Below, piece after piece: positions 16,609 through 24,752 of a DNA stretch of 36,342 nt. Each line of letters begins with the position of its first letter. The stretch's first letter is position 1. Source of the DNA: Bacteroidota bacterium. Lineage in GTDB: Bacteria > Bacteroidota > Bacteroidia > Chitinophagales > Chitinophagaceae. The position numbers and the translations under genes were made by a program. Below the pieces are notes generated by a model. That model saw only the letters and a list, made by a program, of their open reading frames with translations. It searched no databases and was not told where the DNA came from. The stretch spans positions 1 through 36,342 of the forward strand of contig JABDAV010000026.1 in assembly GCA_013289015.1 (NCBI GenBank), in the 5' to 3' direction.

Positions 16609-16743
16609 AAAGTTGTTTGAATAATTTTTTGTTACCAGCAAATGAACTCCGATCGAGCACGGTTGTGTCACTCCCTTGTGCTGCATAAAGAATGGCATCA
16701 TCGGTTTACATTCCTAACTTCAATAATTAATTCAAACAACTTT
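16609..16743. repeat. MITE-like element with 14 bp terminal inverted repeats
   Basis: AAAGTTGTTTGAAT at 16609-16622 is perfectly inverted at 16730-16743 and pairing continues imperfectly inward. The 107 bp interior codes for nothing obvious and contains a CTTGTGCTG segment that also occurs in the gap after cysS. No clear target-site duplication is visible, so mobility is only suggested by structure. Confidence 0.6.
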
Positions 16744-16748
16744 AAGTT

Positions 16749-16776
16749 AAAAAGGCTTTCATCAGAGAGCCTTTTT
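16749..16776 (+). terminator. Intrinsic terminator after the hsp20 operon
   Basis: AAAAAGGCT (16749-16757) pairs with AGCCTTTTT (16768-16776) around a 10-base loop. The stem ends in a T-run. It works on paper in both directions; on the plus strand it ends the hsp20 transcript before the monooxygenase gene. Confidence 0.8.
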
Positions 16777-16818
16777 AATAATCAATAAATCATAGTTTTA
16801 AAAATTATTACAACAACA

Positions 16819-17991
16819 ATGAATGCAATTCAGAATAAACAAATAGCAATAGTTGGCGGCGGCCCCGGCGGATTAACACTGGCAAGACTTTTACATTTAA
16901 AGGGCGCTGCTGTAAAAGTATATGAACGTGATGTAAATAAAGATGTGCGCGTGCAAGGTGCAACACTTGATCTGCACGATGATTCGGGTTTAAAGGCTCT
17001 GCGTGAAGCAGGATTGATAGAAGCGTTTAAAGAAAATTATCGTCCGGGCGCAGATCGTATGAGTATATTGGATAAGCATGCAAACGTGTTATATAATGAT
17101 AATACAAGTACAGAAAACGGAACATTTGGCGATGCATATTTTCGTCCTGAAATTGATCGCGGCCCGTTAAGAAAAATAATGCTGGAATCATTAGAGCCAA
17201 ATACTGTGGTGTGGGATAGTTATTTTATCTCAATGAAATCAGTGAATAATAAATGGCAGCTTGAATTTAAGAACGGCTCAACCGCAACAGCAGATATTGT
17301 AATTGCTTCCGATGGAGCTAATTCAAAGATTCGCCCGTACATAACTTCTATAAAGCCATTTTATGTTGGGCTTACTGCCATTGAAGCCACAGTGTACGAT
17401 GCTGAAATAAAAGCGCCGCAAATAAATAAGTTATTGAAAGGAGGGAAGCTGTTCGTTTTGAGTGATGCAAAAACTTTAGTCGTAAGTGCAAAAGGCGATG
17501 GCAGTTTGCAATTTTATCCTGCCTTTAAAGCTGATGAAAATTGGATTAATGACAGTGGAATTGATTTTACAAGCAATGAACACCTTGCTGATTGGTTTAA
17601 AAAAGAATATGCAGGTTGGAATGCAATATGGCTTGAGTTATTTGAAAATGCTGAACCAAATTTTATTCCACGCCCGCAATATTGCATGCCTTTAGATCAA
17701 ACCTGGGAATCATTGCCCAATCTTACAATGCTGGGCGATGCAGCGCATTTAATGCCTCCGTATGCAGGCGAAGGTGTAAACATGGCAATGCTGGATGCGT
17801 TGGAATTGTGTAACTGTTTAACTGATCCATCTTTCAATAATACACAAGATGCTATTGCCGCATATGAAAAACAAATGCGCTCAAGAGCTTCTGAAGTTGC
17901 TAAGGAAACATTAGAACAAACTGCAGTTATGCATTCTGATGATGGTTTGAAAGATATGTTGAAGATGTTTGAAGAGTGGATAACACCATGA
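16819..17991 (+). CDS. Tet(X)-related FAD-dependent monooxygenase
   Basis: A 390-residue group A flavoprotein hydroxylase. The FAD Rossmann motif is GGGPGG (13-18), followed by VYERD, the GATLDLHDDSG segment, a DG motif (IASDGANSK) and the second FAD motif GDAAHLMPPYAGEGVN (from G306). Order, spacing and many residues follow tetracycline-inactivating Tet(X). Residues I recall as contacting tetracycline in Tet(X) appear changed: the GALHFG segment reads GSLQFY here, and Gln of NIQAD reads Glu (AIEAT). It therefore probably hydroxylates another aromatic or polyketide compound; activity on tetracyclines cannot be excluded. It stands alone between a terminator and an unrelated gene. Confidence 0.92.
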   Translation: MNAIQNKQIAIVGGGPGGLTLARLLHLKGAAVKVYERDVNKDVRVQGATLDLHDDSGLKALREAGLIEAFKENYRPGADRMSILDKHANVLYNDNTSTENGTFGDAYFRPEIDRGPLRKIMLESLEPNTVVWDSYFISMKSVNNKWQLEFKNGSTATADIVIASDGANSKIRPYITSIKPFYVGLTAIEATVYDAEIKAPQINKLLKGGKLFVLSDAKTLVVSAKGDGSLQFYPAFKADENWINDSGIDFTSNEHLADWFKKEYAGWNAIWLELFENAEPNFIPRPQYCMPLDQTWESLPNLTMLGDAAHLMPPYAGEGVNMAMLDALELCNCLTDPSFNNTQDAIAAYEKQMRSRASEVAKETLEQTAVMHSDDGLKDMLKMFEEWITP

Positions 17992-18058
17992 AAATATTTA
18001 TTTACCGATCTGCAATTCCTGTTAAAGAGTTTTAGCAATCTTTTTCATTGCGACAGTA

Positions 18059-18066
18059 TAAATTTG
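18059..18066 (+). promoter_or_regulatory. Bacteroidota -7 element
   Basis: TAAATTTG matches TAnnTTTG, 17 bases before the ATG at 18083. No TTG at the expected -33 distance. Confidence 0.35.
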
Positions 18067-18082
18067 AAGTAAATGTTTCATC

Positions 18083-18679
18083 ATGAAAAAGCTTCTGCCT
18101 GTTCTCTTAATATCAATGTATGCAGTAACATCGGAAGCACAACTAACAAGCATTCAGGCAGCACCTGTTGTTTCATTTTTTGGTAATGATGTAAGTAATG
18201 GTCATGATGTAAATAATTATGGCGGAGAATTAATTGCCAATTATTCTATTGATAAATCGATATCAGCAGGTGCCGGCTTGCAGTTATTGAAATTTACAGA
18301 TCAATCAAATTTATCTGCACCGCTTTTTGCTACAGTAAAAGCATCTCTGTCTTCAAATAAATTCGTTTACTTCTTTCACATAGATCCGGGTTATGTCATC
18401 AATAATTATTATTCATCATTTATTGAAAAAGACGGGAATGGTGATTTTAAACTTGAATATAAGCATACCGGCGGCTTTTATTTAGGAACCGGGGCAGGAG
18501 TTCATTTAAAAAGTAAAGCTTCGCCATATATTAATCTTCAATATTCAATGTACCAGCTGAAATATTTACTGCGTGTAACTAATATTGGTACATCGCAGGG
18601 TGAAGATTACCCTGATAAAGGTTTTATGCGTGGTATAACAATTACTGCAGGTTTATGGCTTAATACAAAAAGACAATGA
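18083..18679 (+). CDS. Secreted, probably outer-membrane beta-barrel-like protein of unknown function
   Basis: A 198-residue protein with a signal peptide (MKKLLPVLLISMYAVTSEAQ, cleavage likely after SEA). The mature part alternates polar and hydrophobic residues with many aromatic ones, as in small beta-barrels (ISAGAGLQLL, FVYFFHIDPGYVINNYY, GFYLGTGAGVHL), and ends in a short strand-like segment. No specific family is recognised. It is convergent with glpF, 14 bases between stops. The envelope location is well supported; the function is unknown. Confidence 0.8.
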   Translation: MKKLLPVLLISMYAVTSEAQLTSIQAAPVVSFFGNDVSNGHDVNNYGGELIANYSIDKSISAGAGLQLLKFTDQSNLSAPLFATVKASLSSNKFVYFFHIDPGYVINNYYSSFIEKDGNGDFKLEYKHTGGFYLGTGAGVHLKSKASPYINLQYSMYQLKYLLRVTNIGTSQGEDYPDKGFMRGITITAGLWLNTKRQ

Positions 18680-18693
18680 TAAAATAATTTGTA

Positions 18694-19392
18694 TTATCTA
18701 AACAGCAACGCTGCGATCACCGCGCCGATGATAGGCCCGAAAACGGGTATCCAGCTATGTTTCCAATCGCTGGTCCCTTTATTTTTTATTGGAAGAATAG
18801 CATGCATGATACGCGGACCTAAGTCGCGTGCAGGATTGATAGCATAGCCGGTTGGCCCGCCAAGGCTTAAACCCACACCAAATACAACAAACGCAACAGG
18901 CAATGCGCTTACAGAACCGAGAACATCTGAAGGAGCTATAATATGCAGCACCGCTACAACAAAAACAAATGTGCCGATGATCTCTGTTGCCAGGTTATAA
19001 AGAGGATTCCTGATGGCCGGCCCTGTACAAAACACAGCCAATTTGTTGGCTACATTATCAGTAGCATCAAAATGTTGTTTGTAAGCAATCCAAACAATAA
19101 ATGCACCCAGCATTGCGCCTAACATTTGCGCAAGAATATATTCAGGCACCAACGACCAACTGAACTTGCCTGCGCAAGCCAATGCAATGGTAACCGCTGG
19201 ATTCAAATGTGCATGGCTTGATGGAGCGCTTACAAGTACAGCTGTAAAAACAGCCATCGCCCAGCCTGTTGTTATCACGATCCAGCCGCTGTTAAAGCCA
19301 TTTGTTTTATTTAATAATACATTGGCTACAACACCGTCGCCCAAAATAATTAATATGGCAGTGCCAACAAATTCACCGGTAAAAGCAGTCAT
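18694..19392 (-). CDS. glpF: Glycerol facilitator, aquaglyceroporin of the MIP family
   Basis: A 232-residue six-helix channel with the two half-helix motifs HLNPAVT (Asn64) and GYAINPARD (Asn186). The Asp after the second NPAR is typical of glycerol facilitators rather than water-only channels. It lets glycerol enter passively. It lies downstream of glpD in the same direction, separated by 121 bases with repeats, so uptake and oxidation of glycerol are linked. No glycerol kinase is in the window. Length is somewhat short but both pore motifs are intact. Confidence 0.93.
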   Translation of the reverse strand: MTAFTGEFVGTAILIILGDGVVANVLLNKTNGFNSGWIVITTGWAMAVFTAVLVSAPSSHAHLNPAVTIALACAGKFSWSLVPEYILAQMLGAMLGAFIVWIAYKQHFDATDNVANKLAVFCTGPAIRNPLYNLATEIIGTFVFVVAVLHIIAPSDVLGSVSALPVAFVVFGVGLSLGGPTGYAINPARDLGPRIMHAILPIKNKGTSDWKHSWIPVFGPIIGAVIAALLFR

Positions 19393-19435
19393 ACGTTAGA
19401 AGTTTAGATGTTTCAGTGTTTTATTTAGTTTCAAT

Positions 19436-19510
19436 GTTCACAAGTTCACATGTTCACCAGTTATTTTTATTCCTCTATATATAAACATTTGAACTCGTAA
19501 ACCTGTGAAC
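19436..19510. repeat. GTTCAC direct and inverted repeats between glpD and glpF
   Basis: GTTCAC occurs three times with an 8-base period (19436, 19444, 19452) and once inverted as GTGAAC (19505-19510). The arms could fold into a hairpin between the two gly genes. It may be a dispersed element or an operator cluster; nothing decides between these. Confidence 0.6.
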
Positions 19511-19513
19511 TAA

Positions 19514-21013
19514 TTACGGCAAATAATTTTTTGCAACATCCGTAAAGCTATCAATTTCGGTTTGTATCCACTCCTCATTTTTTTGTAAAACAGCCGCCAT
19601 GGTTTTGGCTACGGTAGGTGCTGCCTGTAAGGCCTTTCTTACATCAAGAAATAACAATCTTGTTCTGCGCGCAAGTATGTCCTCAATGCTTACAGCCATT
19701 TCCTCTTCAACAAATTTTTTTATGTTCCCTGCTGAATAGATTTTTTCAACGGCATCGTCATAATTGATGGCATCAAATGCACTGCTGTGTATCGCAAGGT
19801 TTTTCGTAACCGGATGTTTGTAAGAAAACTTTGCAATAAATATGGCATTGTTTACAGCGTCTTCGGCCATCTTGCGATAGGTTGTCCATTTGCCACCGGT
19901 GATTGTTATCAGGTCAGATGTAGACACAATGATAATATGATCCCTGCTGAGCATTGAGGTATTTGTAACACCGTTTGTTTTTACCAGCGGCCGGAGGCCT
20001 GCGAACATGCTGCACACATCGTTAAGCGTGATATTGGTTTTTAAATAACGGTTGGCATGATTTAGTACAAAATCTATTTCTTCCTTTAATGGAACAGGTT
20101 CATCTGTTATGTCTTCTATTTCTGTATCTGTTGTGCCCAGCACCACTTTATTATGCCAGGGCACGGCAAACAATATACGCTTATCATCTGTTTTAGGTAT
20201 CATCAACGCATGATCCCCGGGAAAAAACTTTTTATCAACCACCAGGTGAATACCCTGCGACGGCGTTACAATGTCTGCCACATCTTTATTATCCATCTGC
20301 AGAATATCATCGACAAAAACACCTGTTGCATTAATAACTGTTTTGCTTTTTATCTCAAAGGTTTTGTTGTTGACGTAATCATATGCAATAGCCCCACAAA
20401 CTTTCTCCTGTTTGTCGGTTGGTTTAATTTTCTTTTTTAATAATGCTGTCGCCTCACAATAATTGATCAATACTGCGCCATATTGTACAGCAGTATTGGC
20501 AAGATTTATAGCAAGCCTTGCATCATCGAACTGGCCATCATAATAAACAATTCCGCCTTTCAGGTTTTTCTGATCAATAGCCGGAGATATTTTTTCTATT
20601 GTTTTCCTGCTGATGAATTTTGGTTTGCCTAAACTAAGCTTGGCAGAAAGAAAATCATACAATTTCAAACCAGTGCCGTAATATAATTTCTGCATGAAAG
20701 AGAATGACGGAATTATAAAACCAAGTGTATGCGCAACCGATGGAGCGTTCTTTAATAACCATCCTCTTTCTTTTAATGCTTCGCGCACCAGTTTAAGGTT
20801 GCCTTGTTCCAAATATCTTACACCGCCATGAATGAGTTTTGTAGAACGGCTTGATGTGCCTTTTGCAAAATCTTCTGCTTCTATTAATATAGTAGATAAC
20901 CCCCGTGAAGCCGCATCAACGGCAGTACCTAAACCTGTTGCACCGCCACCGATTATCAATACATCCCATGTTTTGTTTTCATCAAGTTGAGATAACATGG
21001 AAGTTCTATTCAT
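19514..21013 (-). CDS. glpD: Aerobic glycerol-3-phosphate dehydrogenase (FAD)
   Basis: A 499-residue flavoprotein that oxidises sn-glycerol 3-phosphate to dihydroxyacetone phosphate and feeds electrons to quinone at the inner face of the membrane. The FAD motif IIGGGATGLGTAVDAASRG lies at about 20-38, followed by the family stretch GTSSRSTKLIHGGVRYLE. ITGGKWTTYRKMAEDAV near residue 375 is also conserved. Length equals the E. coli enzyme. It is upstream of glpF on the same strand and downstream of cysS across a 120-base gap with repeats. Confidence 0.96.
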   Translation of the reverse strand: MNRTSMLSQLDENKTWDVLIIGGGATGLGTAVDAASRGLSTILIEAEDFAKGTSSRSTKLIHGGVRYLEQGNLKLVREALKERGWLLKNAPSVAHTLGFIIPSFSFMQKLYYGTGLKLYDFLSAKLSLGKPKFISRKTIEKISPAIDQKNLKGGIVYYDGQFDDARLAINLANTAVQYGAVLINYCEATALLKKKIKPTDKQEKVCGAIAYDYVNNKTFEIKSKTVINATGVFVDDILQMDNKDVADIVTPSQGIHLVVDKKFFPGDHALMIPKTDDKRILFAVPWHNKVVLGTTDTEIEDITDEPVPLKEEIDFVLNHANRYLKTNITLNDVCSMFAGLRPLVKTNGVTNTSMLSRDHIIIVSTSDLITITGGKWTTYRKMAEDAVNNAIFIAKFSYKHPVTKNLAIHSSAFDAINYDDAVEKIYSAGNIKKFVEEEMAVSIEDILARRTRLLFLDVRKALQAAPTVAKTMAAVLQKNEEWIQTEIDSFTDVAKNYLP

Positions 21014-21133
21014 AAGCCCTCCTAAATCCTCCCTTCAGAGAGGACTTTTTTAGTGTAAAAAAAATCAAGGTGATTCATTTTATTCGATGTGGTTCTTGCC
21101 CCTCTCCACTTGTGGAGGGGGGATGGGGTGAGG
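21014..21133. repeat. Intergenic palindromic repeats between cysS and glpD
   Basis: One part (TCCCTTCAGAGAGGACTTTT, from 21028) resembles the kdpA-kdpB gap in inverted form. Another (from 21099) contains CTCCAC-TT-GTGGAG (21104-21117), flanked by CCC and GGGG runs and followed by GATGGGGTGAGG. Such GC-rich palindromes are common Bacteroidota intergenic elements. Confidence 0.65.
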
Positions 21134-22651
21134 TTAATTTATCACATAACTAATATTCCCATCCTTATCATCTTTCAACTGGATGCCAATTGCCAGCAAC
21201 TCGTTGCGGATGCGGTCACTTGTTGCATAATCTTTTTTTGCACGGGCATCTTTACGCATATTGATGAGCAGATTAATAATGCCTTCCAGCTTATTATCAT
21301 CTCCTGTTATGTGCAACTGCAAGCCAAGAATATCTTCAATGTATAATTTCATTTTATCCTGCAACAGGCCGAATGTTTCTGCACTCAATGCATCCGCTGC
21401 AACATGCTTGTCTTTTATACCATTGATCACAGGCACCAGTTCAAACATATTCGCCAATATTTTTGCTGTGCTGAAATCGTCATTCATAAAATCATCGAAT
21501 TCACTTAAAAGCTTGTTCACTTTCGCATCAAGCTCTGCATTGGCTGCATTGGCTCGCGGCTCACCACTTACAGCCCGCAGCTTTTTAAGATTCTCATATG
21601 ATTCACTCAAACGTTTCAAGCCTTTCTCACTCGCCTGCAATGCTTCATTACTAAAATCCAATGTAGAACGGTAATGTGTTTGCAGAATAAAAAAACGAAT
21701 TACCATCGGGTGATACGCCTGTAACAATATTGGGTTATTGCCACTGAACAATTGCGTTAATGTAATTACATTGTTATAACTCTTGCCCATCTTCCTGCCG
21801 TTGATGGTGATCATATTATTATGGATCCAGTAACGGGCAGGAATTTTATCGTTGCAAACATTGCTTTGTGCAATCTCGCATTCATGGTGAGGAAACTGCA
21901 GGTCCATACCGCCGCCATGAATATCAAACTGCTCACCCAAATATTTTGTACTCATAGCAGAACATTCAATATGCCAGCCCGGGAAACCTTCACCCCACGG
22001 GCTTTTCCAGCGCATAATATGTTCCGGCGGTGCATTCTTCCATAAAGCAAAATCAGCCGTGTTACGCTTTTCTTCCTGGTTATCCAAATCACGTGTGGTG
22101 GAGATCATATCATCTAAAACTCTTCCGCTTAACATGCCATACGGTTCGCCTTTTTTTGAATAATCAGTATTATACTTTTCTACATCAAAATACACCGAGC
22201 CGTTGGTTACATAGCCATAACCATCTGCAATAATTTTTTCGATCATACCAATTTGCTCAACAATATGGCCGGTTGCTGTAGGCTCAATTGTGGGGTCAAG
22301 ATTATTTAACTGGTGCATGGCCCAATGATACAGGTTGGTATATTTCTGCACCAGTTCCATCGGTTCCAGTTTTTCCAGTATCGCTTTCTTCGAAATTTTA
22401 TCTTCTGCAGCACGGCCTTCTTCTTCAAAATGCCCTGCATCGGTAATGTTGCGCACATAGCGAACCTTGTAACCCAAATGCATCAGCCAGCGATACACAA
22501 TATCAAATGTAACATACGGCCGTGCATGCCCCAAATGGCTTTCGCCGCTCACCGTTGGTCCGCATACATACAAGCCCACATGCCCCGGCGTAATGGATGT
22601 AAAAACTTCTTTTTCCCTCGTTAATGAATTATAAACTTTCAGTTCGCTCAT
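21134..22651 (-). CDS. cysS: Cysteinyl-tRNA synthetase
   Basis: A 505-residue class I synthetase that charges tRNA-Cys. Zinc-site residues are visible: Cys30 (YVCGPT), Cys230 (WHIECSAMS) and the HHECE group near 255-259. The HIGH motif reads HLGH (39-42) and KMSKS reads KMGKS (287-291). The C-terminal helical anticodon region ends in RNELLAIGIQLKDDKDG. It is complete and of normal length. It heads the minus-strand run cysS-glpD-glpF, though the gaps make a single operon doubtful. Confidence 0.97.
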   Translation of the reverse strand: MSELKVYNSLTREKEVFTSITPGHVGLYVCGPTVSGESHLGHARPYVTFDIVYRWLMHLGYKVRYVRNITDAGHFEEEGRAAEDKISKKAILEKLEPMELVQKYTNLYHWAMHQLNNLDPTIEPTATGHIVEQIGMIEKIIADGYGYVTNGSVYFDVEKYNTDYSKKGEPYGMLSGRVLDDMISTTRDLDNQEEKRNTADFALWKNAPPEHIMRWKSPWGEGFPGWHIECSAMSTKYLGEQFDIHGGGMDLQFPHHECEIAQSNVCNDKIPARYWIHNNMITINGRKMGKSYNNVITLTQLFSGNNPILLQAYHPMVIRFFILQTHYRSTLDFSNEALQASEKGLKRLSESYENLKKLRAVSGEPRANAANAELDAKVNKLLSEFDDFMNDDFSTAKILANMFELVPVINGIKDKHVAADALSAETFGLLQDKMKLYIEDILGLQLHITGDDNKLEGIINLLINMRKDARAKKDYATSDRIRNELLAIGIQLKDDKDGNISYVIN

Positions 22652-22766
22652 TTACTAAATATATTTTGGGGTTACAAGCTACGGTTCTTCGTGGCATCGT
22701 TTCTTGCGTCGCAACACTTGTGCTGTAGTATTTCATGGCAGCTTCAGTCTCGGATGCAAGTGCTGC

Positions 22767-22795
22767 AAAAATCAAAGCATTTTTTTGATTGAACA
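22767..22795. repeat. Dispersed hairpin repeat, copy 1
   Basis: AAAATCAAAGCATTTTTTTG then ATTGAACA. A near-identical copy, one T shorter, lies at 25291-25317. The arms ATCAAA and TTTGAT can pair. Confidence 0.7.
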
Positions 22796-22825
22796 ATAAA
22801 ATTTGAAAGTGGCTTTTTAAAAAAA

Positions 22826-22857
22826 TTGGTTGTAACAGTAATTACTATCTACATTTA
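22826..22857 (+). promoter_or_regulatory. Possible Bacteroidota promoter of the DNRLRE lipoprotein gene
   Basis: TTG (22826-22828), 21 bases, TACATTTA (22850-22857), one mismatch to TAnnTTTG. The ATG follows at 22872. Confidence 0.35.
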
Positions 22858-22871
22858 TAGGAACTGTTATT

Positions 22872-23606
22872 ATGAAACTTGCTTCACAACTTACCAATAC
22901 TTTCCTTGTTGCATTTTTTATTCTTTTATTTATCACCGGCTGTAAAAAAACTGATGTTCAACCTTTAAATACTGCGCAGGTAAATACTGTACAAGTTTCT
23001 GAAAATGATGAAATATCACTTTCTAAAGAAGGAAATACAACAACATTCGTTCTGCGTCCGGCTCCTAAAACCAGCCAGGATGTTTATGTATGCCAATGGA
23101 ATGGTACTGATTTAGGTAATGAAAATGGAGTTGATGAACTTGCTATTAACGCATGGACCGATGAAGGGTTACCATTTAATTGCAGTGCCTATATCAGGTT
23201 TGATAGCCTTGCAATAATTCCTAAAAGTTCTGTAGTGAAAAGGGCCAGGCTTTACTTATATACTCCTTCATCTTCCCGCAGTACTCCACAAGGCAATAGC
23301 GGTGATAATGCTTGTTATGTTCGGGGAGTTACACAACCCTGGTACGAATCTTCCCTGTCTTATAACAACCAGCCTGCTGATACGAACTTATATCAAGCTA
23401 TTTTAACCCCATCATACAGTCAATGGAATGACACTGCTGTAGTTGATGTAACTTCATTGGTTACGTATTTTGTAAAACATCCCAACAAAAGTTTTGGCTT
23501 TCATATTACGTTAGTTGAGCAGGCTATTTATCGTTCATATATTTTTGGAAGCTCAGAACAGCCTGAAAGGCAGTATCGTCCTAAGATTGTTGTAATTTAT
23601 CAGTAG
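22872..23606 (+). CDS. DNRLRE-domain lipoprotein
   Basis: A 244-residue protein. The N-terminal hydrophobic segment ends in the lipobox FITGCKK (Cys about 24), so it should be lipid-anchored. After a short linker comes a DNRLRE-type domain: an early DVYVCQWNGTD, then AYIRFDSLAIIPKSSVVKRA and RLYLYTPSS, then DVTSLVTYFVKHPNKSFGFH and a closing RPKIVVIYQ. The domain is common in secreted Bacteroidota proteins and is probably a structural or adhesive beta-fold. No enzyme motif is seen. Confidence 0.9.
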   Translation: MKLASQLTNTFLVAFFILLFITGCKKTDVQPLNTAQVNTVQVSENDEISLSKEGNTTTFVLRPAPKTSQDVYVCQWNGTDLGNENGVDELAINAWTDEGLPFNCSAYIRFDSLAIIPKSSVVKRARLYLYTPSSSRSTPQGNSGDNACYVRGVTQPWYESSLSYNNQPADTNLYQAILTPSYSQWNDTAVVDVTSLVTYFVKHPNKSFGFHITLVEQAIYRSYIFGSSEQPERQYRPKIVVIYQ

Positions 23607-23674
23607 AGACAATTAATACAAGTTATTTCTTCCGCCTTTTTTGATATTCTTTATCAACAATAAGAAAACTGCGC

Positions 23675-23880
23675 ATATCATCTTTCCACTCCAAACCACC
23701 TCCCGCGCACTCCGCCACTATACATTTCCACTTAAAATGCCTTTCCGCGCAGCCCCACAATACATCCCGTTGCAAATATGCTTCCCCGTACAGTCCGCGA
23801 ATACATTTGTTCACTTAAAATGGCTTGCCTGACTGCGCGGGAATATACTTTTCCATGCAAAATGAATTCCCGGGCAAAAT
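23675..23880. repeat. Degenerate tandem repeat, five units of about 40-45 bp
   Basis: Units begin at about 23675, 23720, 23760, 23801 and 23843. Each starts ATAyAT or similar, runs through a TTCCACTTAAAATG-like centre and ends in a C/G-rich CCCGCGCA-like stretch. Copies 2 and 4 are closest. The alignment is by eye with many changes. Confidence 0.6.
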
Positions 23881-23883
23881 TGA

Positions 23884-23913
23884 TTGTTGATTTTAGAATT
23901 TTTTCTACATTTA
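23884..23913 (+). promoter_or_regulatory. Likely Bacteroidota promoter of the 241-aa protein gene
   Basis: TTG (23884-23886), 19 bases, TACATTTA (23906-23913), one mismatch to TAnnTTTG and standard spacing. The ATG at 23934 is 20 bases downstream. Confidence 0.45.
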
Positions 23914-23933
23914 AATTCTAAAACCACTTAAAA

Positions 23934-24659
23934 ATGAAACAATTCCTTTACTCTCCGGACGCCGCTATAGGCGGCAGCGAAACAACTGTTTCCACACCTA
24001 CAGACACACACATTCGCCACGCAGCCAATTTGCCAAATAAAGATGCTGCTTTACTTGCCGTAAGTGAATCGGTAAATACCAAATGGGCGACCAGCAGTTT
24101 TGTGGCGCTTGTATGGAAAACGCAGGCAGATTTTGCAAACGATGTATCGGCTTTTGAAACGCAACTGGCAAACCGGAATACAGAAAGCGGTAAGCGCAGC
24201 CAGCACACGCAGGATCTTGAAAACCTTGATACTTCCATTGAAGATGCGCTGCCATATGTAAAATCGTATATAGCGGAAAAGTTTGGTCCGCCGGATGCAA
24301 GAGCGTATTATGCTGAATTTGGTATTGTGCATCGCCACCGCACTTATGAATTACCGGAAGACAGGCAACGCCGTAAAGATGCATTGCGCATGATGGTGGA
24401 TGCAGTTACGGCAAACGGTTTTGATACCAAACAATACGGCACCGCCTGGTGGACGGATATTAAAACACGGTATGATGCTGCATTGGCTGCTGCTGCAACA
24501 GGCACCGGAAATATAAGTGGCAGCGTCAGCGGACTGGTTACATTGCGTACCACCCTGCGCCGCGTATTGCACAGCATATTGTTATTGCTCGAAGCCAACT
24601 ATCCCGATACTTTTGAACAGGTAAGAAGGGAATGGGGTTTTCAGAAGGAGACTTACTGA
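23934..24659 (+). CDS. Unknown 241-residue cytosolic protein
   Basis: No family recognised. No signal peptide or membrane span. The N-terminal half is polar with conserved-looking aromatic positions (ESVNTKWATSSFVALVWKTQ), the middle is charged (DLENLDTSIEDALPYVKSYI, then RHRTYELPEDRQRRKDALRM), and an Ala/Gly/Thr-rich linker (AALAAAATGTGNISGSVSGL) precedes a helical end (LRRVLHSILLLLEANYPDTF). It is largely helical by composition. It has its own promoter and is followed 7 bases later by a 14 bp inverted repeat. A structural or DNA-associated role cannot be told apart. Confidence 0.8.
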   Translation: MKQFLYSPDAAIGGSETTVSTPTDTHIRHAANLPNKDAALLAVSESVNTKWATSSFVALVWKTQADFANDVSAFETQLANRNTESGKRSQHTQDLENLDTSIEDALPYVKSYIAEKFGPPDARAYYAEFGIVHRHRTYELPEDRQRRKDALRMMVDAVTANGFDTKQYGTAWWTDIKTRYDAALAAAATGTGNISGSVSGLVTLRTTLRRVLHSILLLLEANYPDTFEQVRREWGFQKETY

Positions 24660-24665
24660 TCTTTG

Positions 24666-24705
24666 ATTGCGCAAATACAGCCAATTCCGGTTGTATTTGC
24701 GCAAT
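24666..24705. promoter_or_regulatory. Perfect 14 bp inverted repeat, terminator-like or operator
   Basis: ATTGCGCAAATACA (24666-24679) is exactly inverted at 24692-24705 with a 12-base loop. It sits 7 bases after one stop codon, and its right arm covers the -33 position of the next promoter. Either a transcription stop or a repressor site fits. Confidence 0.6.
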
Positions 24706-24722
24706 TGGGTTTTGTATATTTG
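24691..24722 (+). promoter_or_regulatory. Bacteroidota promoter of the DinB-like gene
   Basis: TTG (24691-24693), 21 bases, TATATTTG (24715-24722), an exact TAnnTTTG. The ATG at 24753 lies 30 bases downstream. Confidence 0.5.
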
Positions 24723-24752
24723 AGAGTAAGCGGTTTTCAAAAGCATTTTGCA

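Larger units (their letters stand above)
23607..23933. other. Gene-free 327 bp with a degenerate tandem repeat and a promoter
   Basis: Short frames of 63 codons on both strands here are low-complexity and not credible genes. The content is a decayed 40-45 bp tandem repeat (23675-23880) and a promoter for the gene at 23934. The repeat is richer in G and C than its surroundings. Confidence 0.65.

Noticed and set aside
21261-21674. Plus-strand 137-codon frame inside cysS
   Set aside because: It is antisense to cysS, which has full motifs and length; composition is typical of a shadow frame.
23623-23832. 63-codon frames on both strands
   Set aside because: Both lie in the degenerate repeat; amino-acid composition is unlike a folded protein and there is no promoter for either.
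24663-24752. 30-residue N-terminal extension of the DinB-like protein
   Set aside because: It would run through a perfect inverted repeat and the promoter; the ATG at 24753 gives the normal family length.
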